From: Allodiplogaster sudhausi
Taxonomy: Eukaryota > Nematoda > Chromadorea > Rhabditida > Diplogasteridae
Assembly (NCBI GenBank): GCA_945643635.1
Contig: CALZFC010000021.1
Coordinates: forward strand, 4,258,501-4,322,500
Direction: 5' to 3'
Length of the DNA: 64,000 bases
Below are positions 1-11,336 of the stretch, one piece after another. Made by a program: the position numbers and the translations under genes. The notes under the pieces were generated by a model. It had not been told where the DNA came from. It worked only from the letters and a program-made list of their open reading frames with translations, and ran no database searches. Each line of letters opens with the position of its first letter. Position 1 is the first letter of the stretch.

Positions 1-203
1 AATGTTCTTGTTGCTTTTTAACGATGAATAAATAATAAAATAAAACAACTAGTATATAATTGCTTTTTAAACGAGCTGTTCATCCCCTTTTACTCCATTA
101 AAATTGAAGGGTTGAAAGGCAAAAAGACCATTATGGACGTTTCCTTTTAAAGTGTTTTTTCAAGGAAAGTTAACAAATGAATAAGAAAATGAAAGCGTTG
201 AAC

Positions 204-299
204 CTTTGCATCTTTGCTGTCGATGAAGACGACCAGAATGGCCGAGTTAGCACGAGTTTCCTGAATAGCCTCAGGGATGCTTCCTTCGAACCAATTCAT
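204..299 (-). CDS. UBXN4: UBX domain protein 4-like (UBXN4/erasin), first exon only
   Basis: The exon encodes 32 residues starting MNWFEGSIPEAIQ and ending SKDAK, followed by a GT donor (AAG|gttcaa). The pattern M-x-W-F-x-G-x-I-x-x-A-I followed by a hydrophobic beta strand (AILVVFIDS) is the start of the thioredoxin-like N-terminal domain of UBXN4 (erasin). UBXN4 is an ER-membrane adaptor that recruits the p97/CDC-48 ATPase for ER-associated degradation; that role is family knowledge. The ATG at 299 is the first in frame. The rest of the gene, including the UBX domain, lies to the left of the window; positions 1-203 look like AT-rich intron. The exon is short, so the call rests on this N-terminal signature alone. 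Confidence 0.6.
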
Positions 300-827
300 C
301 TTTGAGCAATGCCTTAATGCAGCAGCATCACTACTACTTTTCTGAGGCAACGCGCGGGAATTTGAAATAATATTATTTATTACGACTTTTCATTATCCAA
401 TAGCACTTCACCACCAGGAACCGAAGGCAGGAAAGCAATTTCCAAGAGTCGGAAATGACAAATTATCAGCTAACTCGAATACATCGGATGAAAACAAGAA
501 TTCGCGAAATTCCGATTGCATAGTGAAAGGAAAAACCTCCAAGGGTTTGAGGAAACGAATGCAACATGAACAGATATGATGCAAAGCCAGTTCCCTGTTC
601 ACTCGAATGCCTACAAATCATGTAAACCTCCGGCAGGCCCAGCCTTCATTTCGGCTAACTTTGTACCCTTTGTTTGTACGAGGACGAAAACTTACAAAAT
701 AACACGTCATCCTAAGAGTGCACAACTCTGGGCGATTCGAAAGTATTCATCAGGCCGTGCTAACGGAAGAGAGCGCATGATAAAAAGCCAACACCAATGA
801 ATTAAAAGTGATCATACTATTAAACTA
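300..827. other. Intergenic stretch upstream of the UBXN4-like gene
   Basis: This stretch presumably holds the promoter of the minus-strand UBXN4-like gene. I see no convincing exon, repeat or RNA gene. Short open frames on both strands lack splice signals and family resemblance. Confidence 0.4.
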
Positions 828-2317
828 CTCTGGTAAAAAGCGAATGGCCAATTCCCCGCGAGGTAATGGCGAACTGGTGCAAAATTGCTAATATTTCGCG
901 GAAATTGTCCGTTAATGGTAGGACGAGCATCGGTAAAATAGTTGATTTGCGCCATTAGCTGGCCATTACTTGGGCATTTATTGGCCATTATAAATTTGAA
1001 TAGTCCTAGCTGGAATATCAGCATTCTGTAATCATATTCATTGGCGGGAGATTTGATGTGTATTTAAATGAACTGCTCTCTTGCCTTGAGCTGAAGACTT
1101 GAAAGTTGCACAACCTTGGTTGAATGGTTACTGCTGTTGTTTAATGTCGTTTGTTGATTTCAGGCTCGTTATTGAAGAGTTTGAACGATTTGTATTGACC
1201 GAGACGTCTAGTTATGTCGTCTGAAAGGTTTACTCATGGTATGATTTAAAAGGATCATTAGTTTAGCCGAATTAGTTTATTCTTATATTAGTTGTTGTAT
1301 TTCAGGAGCTTCTGAGTGTTAATCTTTTTCTACATTTTACGAAGCAATGTCTTCGATTGGAACAAAATGTAAGTTCTAGTTGGCTTGCTGCAGAGTATGA
1401 TGATGTGCTCCTTTTGAGGTCTCGATTTCGGCCACGCTAGTATGTCTGGCCGCTTTTGTCGATTAGGAGGTAATCGAGCGATCATTTGACTGCCATCGCG
1501 GAAGAGCAACGAGCAGGTTCTTGTAAGAGTGAGGGTTTTCGTGTTGTATTTGTTGTAATTCCAGTGTCGTCTATTGCTGACGTTGATGTCGATGGTGAGG
1601 ATGTAGAAGACGGGCAGGAGTTCGATGATGATGGCCATCTCGGAGCTCGGAGATCACGTTGTCTTTAAAAACGGACAACCACTGAATTAATGTTCGAGTT
1701 TACCTACGAGTAATTACCCTGTCTTTTAATTCCATACTGAGACTGGAATCCCCTTCCATTTCCCATTATTTAGAATGTTTTTGAGGTTGTTAATACTTCC
1801 ATACTAGTATTTGTTCACTGTTTGTGTAAGTTGTTAACCATGCCACTCTCTTGTCTTCGTTATCGCTCACTTTTTCGATGCCTTTCGGTTTCTCGTTATC
1901 TCTTCTACTGGTATGCTTTTTTTCTTGGTAAATGTCTTAATTTTTCGTCACATCTGTGGAAGTGAATAAAGGCCCAGGAATATTTTTGGTGTGGTTCACA
2001 CCAAACAACAGTACGCCATTTAATGGCAGAGAAATGGAACGCAATAATTAAATCGCAGAAAAATATATTTTTAGTGTGGTTCACACCACCCTACAGTACT
2101 CGATTTAATGGCTCAAAAATGCTGTGGGAAGTGCCAGTTAAGTTTGCAGTATATGCGTATTAAAGCCACGGTATTGGAAGGTTAATGCTGAGAAATTGGT
2201 TTAATGGTTGACTATGGCTGCATAATTGCTGAAACGCGTATCGGTAAATTACCATGTTTGCACGGTAATTCCTCGCCATTACTGAACCATTTATTTGCCA
2301 TTCGCTTTTTACCAGAG
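828..2317. mobile_element. Non-autonomous TIR DNA transposon, TA target site
   Basis: The two ends are inverted copies: CTCTGGTAAAAAGCGAATGG at the left and its reverse complement at 2298-2317. Both ends are directly flanked by TA (826-827 and 2318-2319), the target duplication of Tc1/mariner-type elements. The 1,490 bp interior has no recognisable transposase on either strand, so this is a deletion derivative or MITE-like element. Near the right end are two tandem copies (about 1978 and 2066, roughly 87 bp apart) of a box with the hairpin TGGTGTGGTTCACACCA or a close variant. Ends and flanks are seen directly; the superfamily is inferred from the TA alone. Confidence 0.75.
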
Positions 2318-2862
2318 TATTCCCATCCGAAATTTGTACCTTTAACTAACTAGAAAAAGACCCCAAAAAGAAATAACTGAAGCATGATTTTGAAATGAAC
2401 TTTGATTTTTAGTGTTAAACTTATACGAGGTACGGTAAATTTTGAATAGTTAAATGATTCACGGTTATCCGTTTTCTTCTGTGTTCATTGCTTTCACCTT
2501 ATTTTTGAGGCCTTTTCCATTTTCTTATTTCTACGCTTTCTGATATCTGGAATTTGATTTTTTAGGCTCATGTTTTCAAAGTAATGAAGAGATAATAATG
2601 ACCTGTAAATTTGACCATCCCCTGAACATGCTACTAGTCGCTTCCGTTCTCTTCGTTTGTTCTTTAAATTATGCAACAGGAACTGACCGTATCATAATAC
2701 CATTTTATCATTCTTGTGTAGTAATGAAATTCTGAGTTTCAGTCATGAGAACCTTCTCTTCATTCTTTCTTCTCTGCTCATGATCAGCTTCTTCGTTGTT
2801 GCCAATAACTTTGCAAGTCTTGCGAGGATGACAATGCATTGGAAACTATGGAGTTCCACTGA

Positions 2863-2868
2863 TTTATT
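2863..2868 (-). terminator. Candidate poly(A) signal of TIMM10
   Basis: On the minus strand this hexamer reads AATAAA, about 225 nt downstream of the TIMM10 stop codon. It is the nearest canonical signal noticed. A non-canonical signal nearer the stop is possible. Confidence 0.35.
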
Positions 2869-3060
2869 AATAAAGTTTAGCCAAAATAACTCCTACTTTT
2901 AGAATCACTTAAAATGTTCCTATTTCCCTAAAATTGAATAAGTTATGCGAGAGCAAAAAAATTGACCGTTCGTAACAAGAGGCAACAACAAGAAGAGAAC
3001 ACAACAAGAACAATGACAGCTAATGCGTGCATTACCGAGATTGAAAGTAAATTCGGCTCC

Positions 3061-3076
3061 CGGGGGGGGGGGGGGG
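3061..3076. repeat. Poly(G) tract in TIMM10 3' flank
   Basis: An uninterrupted run of about 15 G begins shortly after the TIMM10 stop (on the minus strand it is a C run in the 3' UTR). It is one of many homopolymeric G/C tracts in the window. Confidence 0.8.
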
Positions 3077-3091
3077 TCCATTCAGGCACTC

Positions 3092-4015
3092 TCAGGACCC
3101 AGCCGGGGCCGGAGAGGAGGCGGTAATCTTCTGGAGAGCAGCCTCGTCCTGCTGCGACATGGAAGTGAGTCTCTTTCCCAGCTTCTCGTGCACGTCCAAG
3201 TATTTAGCCACGCAGCGGTCAAGGCACACGGCTTCACCCTCAACATTTAGAAAATATAATTTGAAAAGTATGTTTAAAAATTTACATAGACATTTTAACA
3301 TATTAAACTTAAAAAAACTTCTTAAATGAAAAAGAATGGCAGCATGCCATGTCAACTAAATCATTTCTTTTTTTTCAGTAAAGCAAAAATGGTAAGCTGG
3401 AAGTTATAATATTCCACTGTTGGCTATCATCGGCGATAGGAAAATTGTCAAAGCAGCCTGACCTTTCCTGTGTCATTATATATGACAAACTGTGGGAAAT
3501 TTTAAATTCCGGCACAACATTTTCGCCTACCCTAAAAAGATTTTTTAGCTGTTCGTCCACCTTACTGAATAAAAAAATGTCCTGTTAACGAAACAATAAA
3601 TGATTTTTTTTACTAATGCTTATTCCATTTATATACGTAAATATAAATTGTTATATCAGTAATTATAAATAAATCGACGAAATTCCTGTAATCGAACCTT
3701 GGTCAGCTCGGATTCCTTGAATGTCTTGGCGACGCACTTTTCCTGGCATGCGCCAGTCATTCTTCGGTACATGTCGGCCATCATTTCCACCTACAAATAG
3801 CTTTTTTCTCCTAACTTTTTTCAGGACTTTACAAGTATGGCTTCGATCTACAAGTTCTGTTTTTTTCTTCAAGACTTCAAGATAAACACGAAGAAGTTAA
3901 ATAGTTTTAAAACTAAAAGGAAAAAGCAGACTGGTAATAACTAAATCTCAAATAATTATAAAAGAGAAAAAAGAACCTCAAGCTCGGCAACCATCTGCAT
4001 TTGAGCCTCAGTCAT
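3092..4015 (-). CDS. TIMM10: Mitochondrial import inner membrane translocase subunit Tim10
   Basis: Three exons at 3977-4015, 3698-3790 and 3092-3238, all junctions in phase 0, encode 92 residues, the usual length for small Tim proteins. The protein has the twin CX3C motif of this family: CQEKC in exon 2 and CLDRC at the start of exon 3. The region before it ([15 protein letters not shown]) matches Tim10 rather than Tim9 or Tim13. Small Tims form hexameric chaperones in the mitochondrial intermembrane space that escort hydrophobic proteins to the TIM22 or SAM complexes; the paired cysteines form two disulfides. No cleavable presequence is seen, as expected. Donors are gttctt and gttcga. A run of 15-16 G lies just after the stop codon, in the presumed 3' UTR. 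The TM2D1-like gene lies 465 bp upstream on the same strand. Confidence 0.92.
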
Positions 4016-4479
4016 TTTCGAAAACGAGGACTACAAGAAGTTAGCATAAGAAGAAAAACTGATCATCTGCGTTGAAAAACAAAGTAATAATTTATATGAC
4101 ACGAACATCACTTCGCCGGCAATAAACCGCAAAATTAACAAAATGACCACTCTTCTCTTTATCACAGAAAAGGCTCCCTCAACGATTTCAAACATACAAA
4201 GCATAACCCGATTGCATAAATGAAAGCAAAATACAGGTGACGCGAGTTCTGGAATTAGCTAGAAAAAAAGGACTGCATTAGGAATTTCTAGTGGACTTTC
4301 CTCATAATAACATATGTACAGTACCCATAGGACATGGAGCTTACGAAATTACCATGAGTCCTTCTTAAATTGAATATAACTGACATTGTTGAAATAGTGT
4401 TAAAATGTTCAATTGTTAATATTTCATGTAATGGATTTATATGTCAGGAAGTAGCACTGCCAGCTAACAAGAAGAAAGG

Positions 4480-6646
4480 CTAATAGCAATCTGGACATGA
4501 GTACAACGGAATGTACGTTTCGTTGTCGAATCGGAGCGGCATGACCTGTTATAAAAAAAATTTAAATTTTGATTATTCAGGCTTCTTTTGTTGTACTCGG
4601 TTATTGCTTTGCTAACTAAAAGTGAGAAGGAAAAGATGATATGTATATGATGCAAAGATTGCAAGTAAAAATCGCGGGAAATTTAAATCTGAATTTATGG
4701 TCCTGACCTTAGGTCCTACGGCATTCATGATGTAGCCCGTTCCGTCGGCGGGCGTAAGTTGTTGCAATGCAATCAATATGACATCCACAATGTACACTAT
4801 GAACAGGCCACCGAGAGAGAACATCTTGAAAAGACCTGCCAAATCAGGGAATTACGGTCATTCAGGGTTAAAAACATACCGTATGTTTATTTACCCACCC
4901 TGATTTTGGATTTTGATCTACAATTTCCCGTTTCACTCTCCAGGCATACATAGTTCAGAAACATTCAAAATTGGGTATGTAAAATTGAAGGTACCTATTT
5001 AACCCTGCTTATTTCCTGCGATCCATTCCCAAATACGGATATATCTCGCCCTTAATGTCTTTTTTCTTATAAAAAATGAATTTCTCGTTGCACAAGAAAG
5101 ATACCATTATGACTTTTTTTTCACCTAGAATTGCATACATAAGAAATAGAGATTACTGGACTATCAAAAAACATTCGACCTGTAATAAAAAAATCATTTT
5201 AAAATAATTTTACCGAGTTACAGTAATCTAACAAAGTTACAATGCTCTTACCAATGGAATAGTAGCCAAGGTAGAATCTATCGATCCCCAACAGGCCGCA
5301 GAAGATGGAGAGGAGCAGCGCGGTCGAGTGATGAGCGTGGGCGCCGTACGAGCAGAGGCCGTGGAGTCGACGAGTAAATCTCGTCGCGTTCACGTCACAC
5401 ACCGCACCGCCGACGGTTTGGCAGTGCACTAAACAGAAGTAGGCTGTCATAGTTGCACAAAACAGTATTCAGAAAACACTTTTTAATTTAAAAAAAAGAT
5501 TCTTTAATATACGTAGCTGATCATGAGCATAAGAAAGTGTAAGATGGGTTCAAAAAGTAGTTAACGACATTATTCGTAGTATTGTTTAAAAAATCATTCT
5601 TTGACAATGAGGATAAGAATAAAAAGTTACCTAGGACTGAGTTATCCGGCATGCATGTGAGCGGCTGCTGTGTTTGGGCATCAAATTCCGGCATTTCGCA
5701 TTGGAACCTAAAAATTAGAGGATATCAAATCAGTATTGAAATAATGCCTGTCTCTGAGTTTCGGCCGGGGGGTTACAATGTGAAAAAAATTGCCAACCGG
5801 GAGGTTATAAAGTGAAAAATGGCCATCCCGGGGGTTAAAAGTGTTCCGGGACTACGGCCCGGGGGGTTACAACCCTGTCATGGGTCTGACCTATTTCAGC
5901 TCTGTACCAAATTAAGCAAATTTATTTTAGCTTTATTGGATAGACAAAACTACTTGTCATTCTCTAATCACCGTGCCGCCTGTTTTATGTTTCCATGCTT
6001 ATACCCGTCAGAAATGCTAGTTGGATCAAATTTTTGCACGGCCGGAACCTTAGTTTTGAAAATTTGTTAGATTATAAGGGTGCTCCTTTTTTCACCCTGC
6101 TTTATTCAGGAAAATAATCCATTACTTCTTTTTTAACATTGACCTCAAGGAACTATTTGGGTAGAATCTGAAAAAGGTAAGAGAGAAAGATTGAAAAAAG
6201 TGTTACAAGAGTGGATGCAGTTGGGAGCACGCAGGAACGGGCGGAGAAGGGACCAGCGATTGCGATAAAGGTGGCAGGGATGACGAACTCGATGGAAGAG
6301 AAGCCTGGCAAGAAGAGATGGCTTTTAAAAAGGTTTCAGAAAGCTAGAGATCTTCTTATAAGAAAATTATTCTTCGGATTTAGACGTCCGTTTTGTTAGA
6401 TAAGATGGTAGCAGGCATAAAAACCATTTCGTCTGATCACTTAAGCAGAATCAAAAACATACACATAGGAAGAATAGAAGGTATGCAGCAAGTAAGCAAA
6501 CATACATAAATTAAATTCCGGAAGGAAAAATATTTAACCGATTTAACGCTGGGAGATTCTTCGGCAGCTCCAGCGACTTCCTTCTCCGCGCGCGCTACAA
6601 TGACGGCGAAGAGAAGGAAGACGGAGCAGAAGACAGCGAAAGACAT
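4480..6646 (-). CDS. TM2D1: TM2 domain-containing protein, TM2D1-like
   Basis: Exons seen: 6539-6646 (MSFAVFCSVFLLFAVIVARA, a signal peptide), 5631-5707 (CEMPEFDAQTQQPLTC), 5252-5428 (Cys-rich, then the first membrane segment and GIDRFYLGYY), 4708-4835 (second membrane segment, then LTPADGTGYIM) and 4480-4545 (MPLRFDNETYIPLYSCPDCY and stop). Two membrane helices joined by a DRF-type turn define the TM2 domain, and the lumenal Cys-rich part plus the D-G-(T/S)-x-Y-I tail point to TM2D1. In flies, TM2D proteins are linked to Notch signalling and endolysosomal function (family knowledge). Exons 2-5 join in phase, but exon 1 ends in phase 0 whereas exon 2 needs two bases before it. The conserved C-x-x-L-x-x-G-Q segment is also absent, so a small exon between 5,708 and 6,538 is probably missing from this model. 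Confidence 0.8.
5761..5880. repeat. Degenerate tandem repeat with GGGGGTTA motif in TM2D1 intron 1
   Basis: Four diverged units of roughly 30 bp each contain CCGGGGGGTTA or a close variant followed by an A-rich stretch. They are seen at about 5763, 5798, 5826 and 5858. The block is much more GC-rich than the surrounding intron and resembles no gene. Confidence 0.6.
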
Positions 6647-7140
6647 CACTGCAGCACAAGGATTAGAAGAGATTTATGGAAGTAAGGAAAATGAGCTAGT
6701 ATCAAAAGAATACCACACTATTTGGAAGCGAGGAAATGAAAAGAGAATTGAACATGAATACCTCTGCCTAGCTAAGCAGTCGTCGTCGGTCGTCCCGCGA
6801 CGCACGCCACATGTCCTGCAATGCTGTGAACCTGTTTACAAAGCAGACAAAGTAATCACACATCACAAAAAAAAAATCTCAGGGCGAAAAGTGTTTCCTA
6901 AAAACTAAATGGACCTTCAAGAATGTTCAGAAATTTAGCCATATTTTTTAGTCCGTAATTTTTATCAGGACATTATTTTGGTAACAATAATAGTTCGAAA
7001 TCTTTCGTTGTTGGATTATAAAATATGAATTCGTCTCTTTCTTCTAAATTTTCTAATTTGTACCTGTTTTCTTGTTTTTTTTTTTTCGTTTTTTTTCGAT
7101 ACTCGGTGATTTTCTCGCTTTTGCTTTAAAGATCTGGTCA
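6647..7140. other. Intergenic stretch upstream of the TM2D1-like gene
   Basis: AT-rich sequence with poly(T) runs and no recognisable exon. The promoter of the TM2D1-like gene should lie here. Confidence 0.4.
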
Positions 7141-7169
7141 CGGTCAGTAAGGGTGGCTCGATGCTGCAG

Positions 7170-7460
7170 AAGAAAGAGACAGCGAGAGATAGAGAGGAGT
7201 GAGAGAGAGATAGAAAGAAAGAAAGAAAAAGAGCGGGAGACAGATCGAAATAAACAGAGATAGAGTGATGAGAGAGATAGACCGAGAGGGGGAGAGAGAG
7301 AGAAAGAGAGTGAGAGAGATAGACAGAGCTAGACAGAGAGCGAGTGGGAGATAGATAGAGATAAACAGAGGGAGTGAGAGAGAATGATGGGGGGAGAGAA
7401 AGATAGAGCGAGAAAGAGAGAGAGAAATAGACAAAGAGGATGAGAGAGAAAGAGACAGAT

Positions 7461-7512
<52 letters not shown>
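7170..7512. repeat. GA-rich low-complexity block
   Basis: Imperfect GA dinucleotide repeat interrupted by short GAGATAGA-type motifs, ending in a long pure (GA)n at about 7480-7510. Apparent Ser/Leu-rich and Glu/Arg-rich frames across it are by-products of the repeat. Confidence 0.9.
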
Positions 7513-7514
<2 letters not shown>

Positions 7515-7664
7515 GAGCAGAGCTACCAAGAATTCTTGAATGTGCTCAAAAATAAATTCTGAATGTTTCCTGACCTTCTCAAGGATATAGAAAGGAAAAT
7601 TAATAATTAAAAAAATAGCGAGGTACTGTGCGCGGCTTCTTTTCTCGCTCCACGCCGAATCGGC

Positions 7665-9164
7665 GAAGAGGAATTGTGAGACTGCCCTGATAGTAAGGAT
7701 ATATGGGTGATTCTTTCTATTTAAGAAGAGGAATTGTGAGACTGCCCTGATAGTAAGGATATATGGGTGATTCTTTCTATTTAAGAAGAGGAATTGTGAG
7801 ACTGCCCTGATAGTAAGGATATATGGGTGATTCTTTCTATTTAAGAAGAGGAATTGTGAGACTGCCCTGATAGTAAGGATATATGGGTGATTCTTTCTAT
7901 TTAAGAAGAGGAATTGTGAGACTGCCCTGATAGTAAGGATATATGGGTGATTCTTTCTATTTAAGAAGAGGAATTGTGAGACTGCCCTGATAGTAAGGAT
8001 ATATGGGTGATTCTTTCTATTTAAGAAGAGGAATTGTGAGACTGCCCTAATAGTAAGGATATATGGGTGATTCTTTCTATTTAAGAAGAGGAATTCTGAG
8101 ACTGCCCTGATAGTAAGGATATATGGGTGATTCTTTCTATTTAAGAAGAGGAATTGTGAGACTGCAATGATAGTAAGGATATATGGGTGATTCTTTCTAT
8201 TTAAGAAGAGGAATTGTGAGACTGCCCTGATAGTAAGGATATATGGGTGATTCTTTCTATTTAAGAAGAGGAATTGTGAGACTGCCCTGATAGTAAGGAT
8301 ATATGGGTGATTCTTTCTATTTAAGAAGAGGAATTGTGAGACTGCCCTGATAGTAAGGATATATGGGTGATTCTTTCTATTTAAGAAGAGGAATTGTGAG
8401 ACTGCCCTGATAGTAAGGATATATGGGTGATTCTTTCTATTTAAGAAGAGGAATTGTGAGACTGCCCTGATAGTAAGGATATATGGGTGATTCTTTCTAT
8501 TTAAGAAGAGGAATTGTGAGACTGCCCTGATAGTAAGGATATATGGGTGATTCTTTCTATTTAAGAAGAGGAATTGTGAGACTGCCCTAATAGTAAGGAT
8601 ATATGGGTGATTCTTTCTATTTAAGAAGAGGAATTGTGAGACTGCCCTGATAGTAAGGATATATGGGTGATTCTTTCTATTTAAGAAGAGGAATTGTGAG
8701 ACTGCAATGATAGTAAGGATATATGGGTGATTCTTTCTATTTAAGAAGAGGAAATGTGAGACTGCCCTGATAGTAAGGATATATGGGTGATTCTTTCTAT
8801 TTAAGAAGAGGAATTGTGAGACTGCCCTGATAGTAAGGATATATGGGTGATTCTTTCTATTTAAGAAGAGGAATTGTGAGACTGCCCTGATAGTAAGGAT
8901 ATATGGGTGATTCTTTCTATTTAAGAAGAGGAATTGTGAGACTGCCCTGATAGTAAGGATATATGGGTGATTCTTTCTATTTAAGAAGAGGAATTGTGAG
9001 ACTGCCCTGATAGTAAGGATATATGGGTGATTCTTTCTATTTAAGAAGAGGAATTGTGAGACTGCCCTGATAGTAAGGATATATGGGTGATTCTTTCTAT
9101 TTAAGAAGAGGAATTGTGAGACTGCCCTGATAGTAAGGATATATGGGTGATTCTTTCTATTTAA
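7665..9164. repeat. 60-bp minisatellite, 25 units
   Basis: Twenty-five head-to-tail 60-bp units are nearly identical, each containing ATAGTAAGGATATATGGGTG. They begin at GAAGAGGAATTGTGAG at 7665 and stop at TTAA at 9164, where the foldback element is inserted. Variants CCCTAA (8047 and 8587) and GCAATGA (8166 and 8706) recur exactly 540 bp apart, so nine units were duplicated as a block. Because 60 is a multiple of three, the minus strand reads through as a 20-residue repeat without stops. That frame starts inside the foldback element and ends in GA repeat, so I do not call it a gene. Confidence 0.95.
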
Positions 9165-11336
9165 GAGAGCCTCTCTGTAAGGATCAAGCAGCCCTCCATG
9201 GGGGCCTGCCCCGGGGTAAAAATTTTTGATTTGGCTATCCAAAATTTAATCAGGGGTACCTATGCCCACTATGAAGAAAATTTTAAGGTCAATTTTGTTA
9301 TAAAAATTTTTTTCTTGCCTGGGCATGCAAAAGTAAGGGAAAAGTTTAAGTGCACATAACTTTCTTTAACATCAATATCTTTCAATTTTCTTTTTTTTAT
9401 TAGCATCGCCGCTCGATTCTAAACAAACTGTCCAGATGTGTTTCAGTCAACTATTTCTTTTCACATCGAAAAATTGTTTGAAATATTTTATTTTGACGGT
9501 TAAATACCTTATACTCATTTGTATTCGGGTTTTATATCTCATAATGTACAGCATTAAAAACTGTTTAACATATATTCTTTTCGTTTCATGTGTCCTTCCC
9601 TAGGTGGGTTAAAAATAGGCGCAAATAGGAGGACCTCGGACACGTCGGATTCAAGGAATGCGTGAAAAAGAAGTTAAATTCTTGTTGTAACATAAAATGA
9701 CTCATTTCATTCGATTCAGCTTGTTACTTGTCATAAAATCTCCCTACATAAATTTCATAAAAATATCAATTTCCATGAAAATAACGCATTTTTCGATTTT
9801 TCTGCAATTGTCAGAAAATGACCTAAAACTATTCAAAGCGCTGTATTTTCAATGTTTTCAGCGAGAACAGTATGCGGATAATACTGTTCAGTACGCGACA
9901 AAATTCTCTACAACATACATCCATTACATCTGGATAGGGCGTCCCTACCAATGACAGTATCGATTTTCCAATGGCGGTCGCGTCAAAACTGACAGATCCG
10001 CATTTTCCAACTTTTCGTGCAATCATAATGTTTCTTACTAATCCAATACATCATTCTGCTCCACGAAGCACACTAAGGTTAGAATCGATGTTTGTTTTGC
10101 AGATTTCCCGTATTAAAAACCCGCAAAAGGGTTTGCACGCGCGCGGATTTTAACCTGCGACCCATGACGTTCGACATGCACAACCAATGGGCCAAAATGA
10201 CATTTAAAAATTCATTTCTGGAAAATGCCAAAACCAATCTTAATGGTTGACATATCATCCGATAGCTATTTTTGCGCTCTATCGAAATAAATATATCCGT
10301 CAAAAAGTGTAAATTGGCAGCAAGGCCAAATAAGTGACCCAAATATTCGAACATAAAAAGTAGATCAAACGATCTGTACATCATAACGTGATGTATGGGA
10401 TAGTTGCTCGTCTTGGCAAAAACTATCGAATGGAATGTAAAGGGTAGTGATAAGTTCAATCCCCGAGCAATAACAGCCACGAAAATGTCCCCCCAAAATA
10501 TTGACTTTTCAAAGGACTTCAGGGCACTGTTTCGGTACTCCAGCCGAACAGCAAATAGTGACTGATAAATTATGTCCTCTCTATTAATATAAGTCTTGAA
10601 AAAGTGCCATGAAGTCCTTTGAAAAGTCAATTTTTTGGTGATAAATTTCCGCGGCTGTTATTTCTCGCGGATTGAACTTATCACCACATATTATATGCCA
10701 TTCGATAGATTTCGCGAAGACAAGCAACTATATCATACATCACTTTATGATGTATACATTGTTTGATCTACTTTTTTGGGTTCGAATAATTTGGCCATTT
10801 ATAATGAAATGATTCATTTTATGTTACAACAAGAATTTAACTTCTTTTTCACGCATTCCCTGAATCCGACGTGTCCGAGGTGCTCTTATTTGCGCCTATT
10901 TTTAACCCACCTAGGAAGGGCCATGAAACGAAAAGAATATATGTTATACAGTTTTTAATGCTGTACATTATGAGATATAAAACCCGAATACAAATGAGTA
11001 TAAGGTATTTAACCGTCAAAATAAAATATTTCAAACAATTTTTCGATGTGAAAAGAAATAGTAAACTGAAACACATCTGGGCAGTTTTGTTTATAATCGA
11101 GCGGCGATGCTAATAAAAAAACGAAAATTGAAAAATATTGAGTTTGAAGCGAGATACGCCTATTCATAAAATATACATACTTTCAACTGTTCACACAAAA
11201 AAATTTTTTGAAAAAAAAAATTAACCATTTAATCTTGCTACTGGGGCCCTGTGCCATGCCTGACTATGTTTTTTTACTCGAAATCCAACATCTGGATCTG
11301 GGGCAGGCCCTACTGGAGGCGTACAGAGAGGCTCTC
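9165..11336. mobile_element. Foldback element with TTAA target duplication
   Basis: The ends are inverted: GAGAGCCTCTCTGTAAGG at 9165 and the complement of GAGAGCCTCTCTGTACGCC at 11336. Each end is flanked by TTAA (9161-9164 and 11337-11340). The host minisatellite resumes in register after the element, so the insertion point is clear. The inverted repeats are very long. The right arm (about 10604-11336) pairs with two left blocks, about 9165-9715 and 10315-10530, leaving a short loop near 10530-10603. TTAA is the target of piggyBac-type elements, but no transposase is present. The minus-strand open frame of about 180 codons at 10079-10630 covers arm sequence and shows no known motif. Confidence 0.85.
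9716..10314. other. About 600 bp present only in the left arm of the foldback element
   Basis: The right arm runs without a break across the point where the left arm carries this segment. It is either an insertion into the left arm or a part deleted from the right arm. I found no clear inverted ends or target duplication at its borders and no recognisable coding sequence. Confidence 0.6.

Noticed and set aside
7329..9242. 637-codon minus-strand open frame across the 60-bp array
   Set aside because: It starts inside the foldback element and ends in GA repeat. Openness follows from a 60-bp unit without stops in one frame; there is no gene structure or family similarity.
10079..10630. About 180-codon minus-strand frame in the foldback element
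   Set aside because: It runs through arm and loop sequence, its start is not clearly ATG, and it shows no transposase motif. Paired arms often leave long frames by chance.
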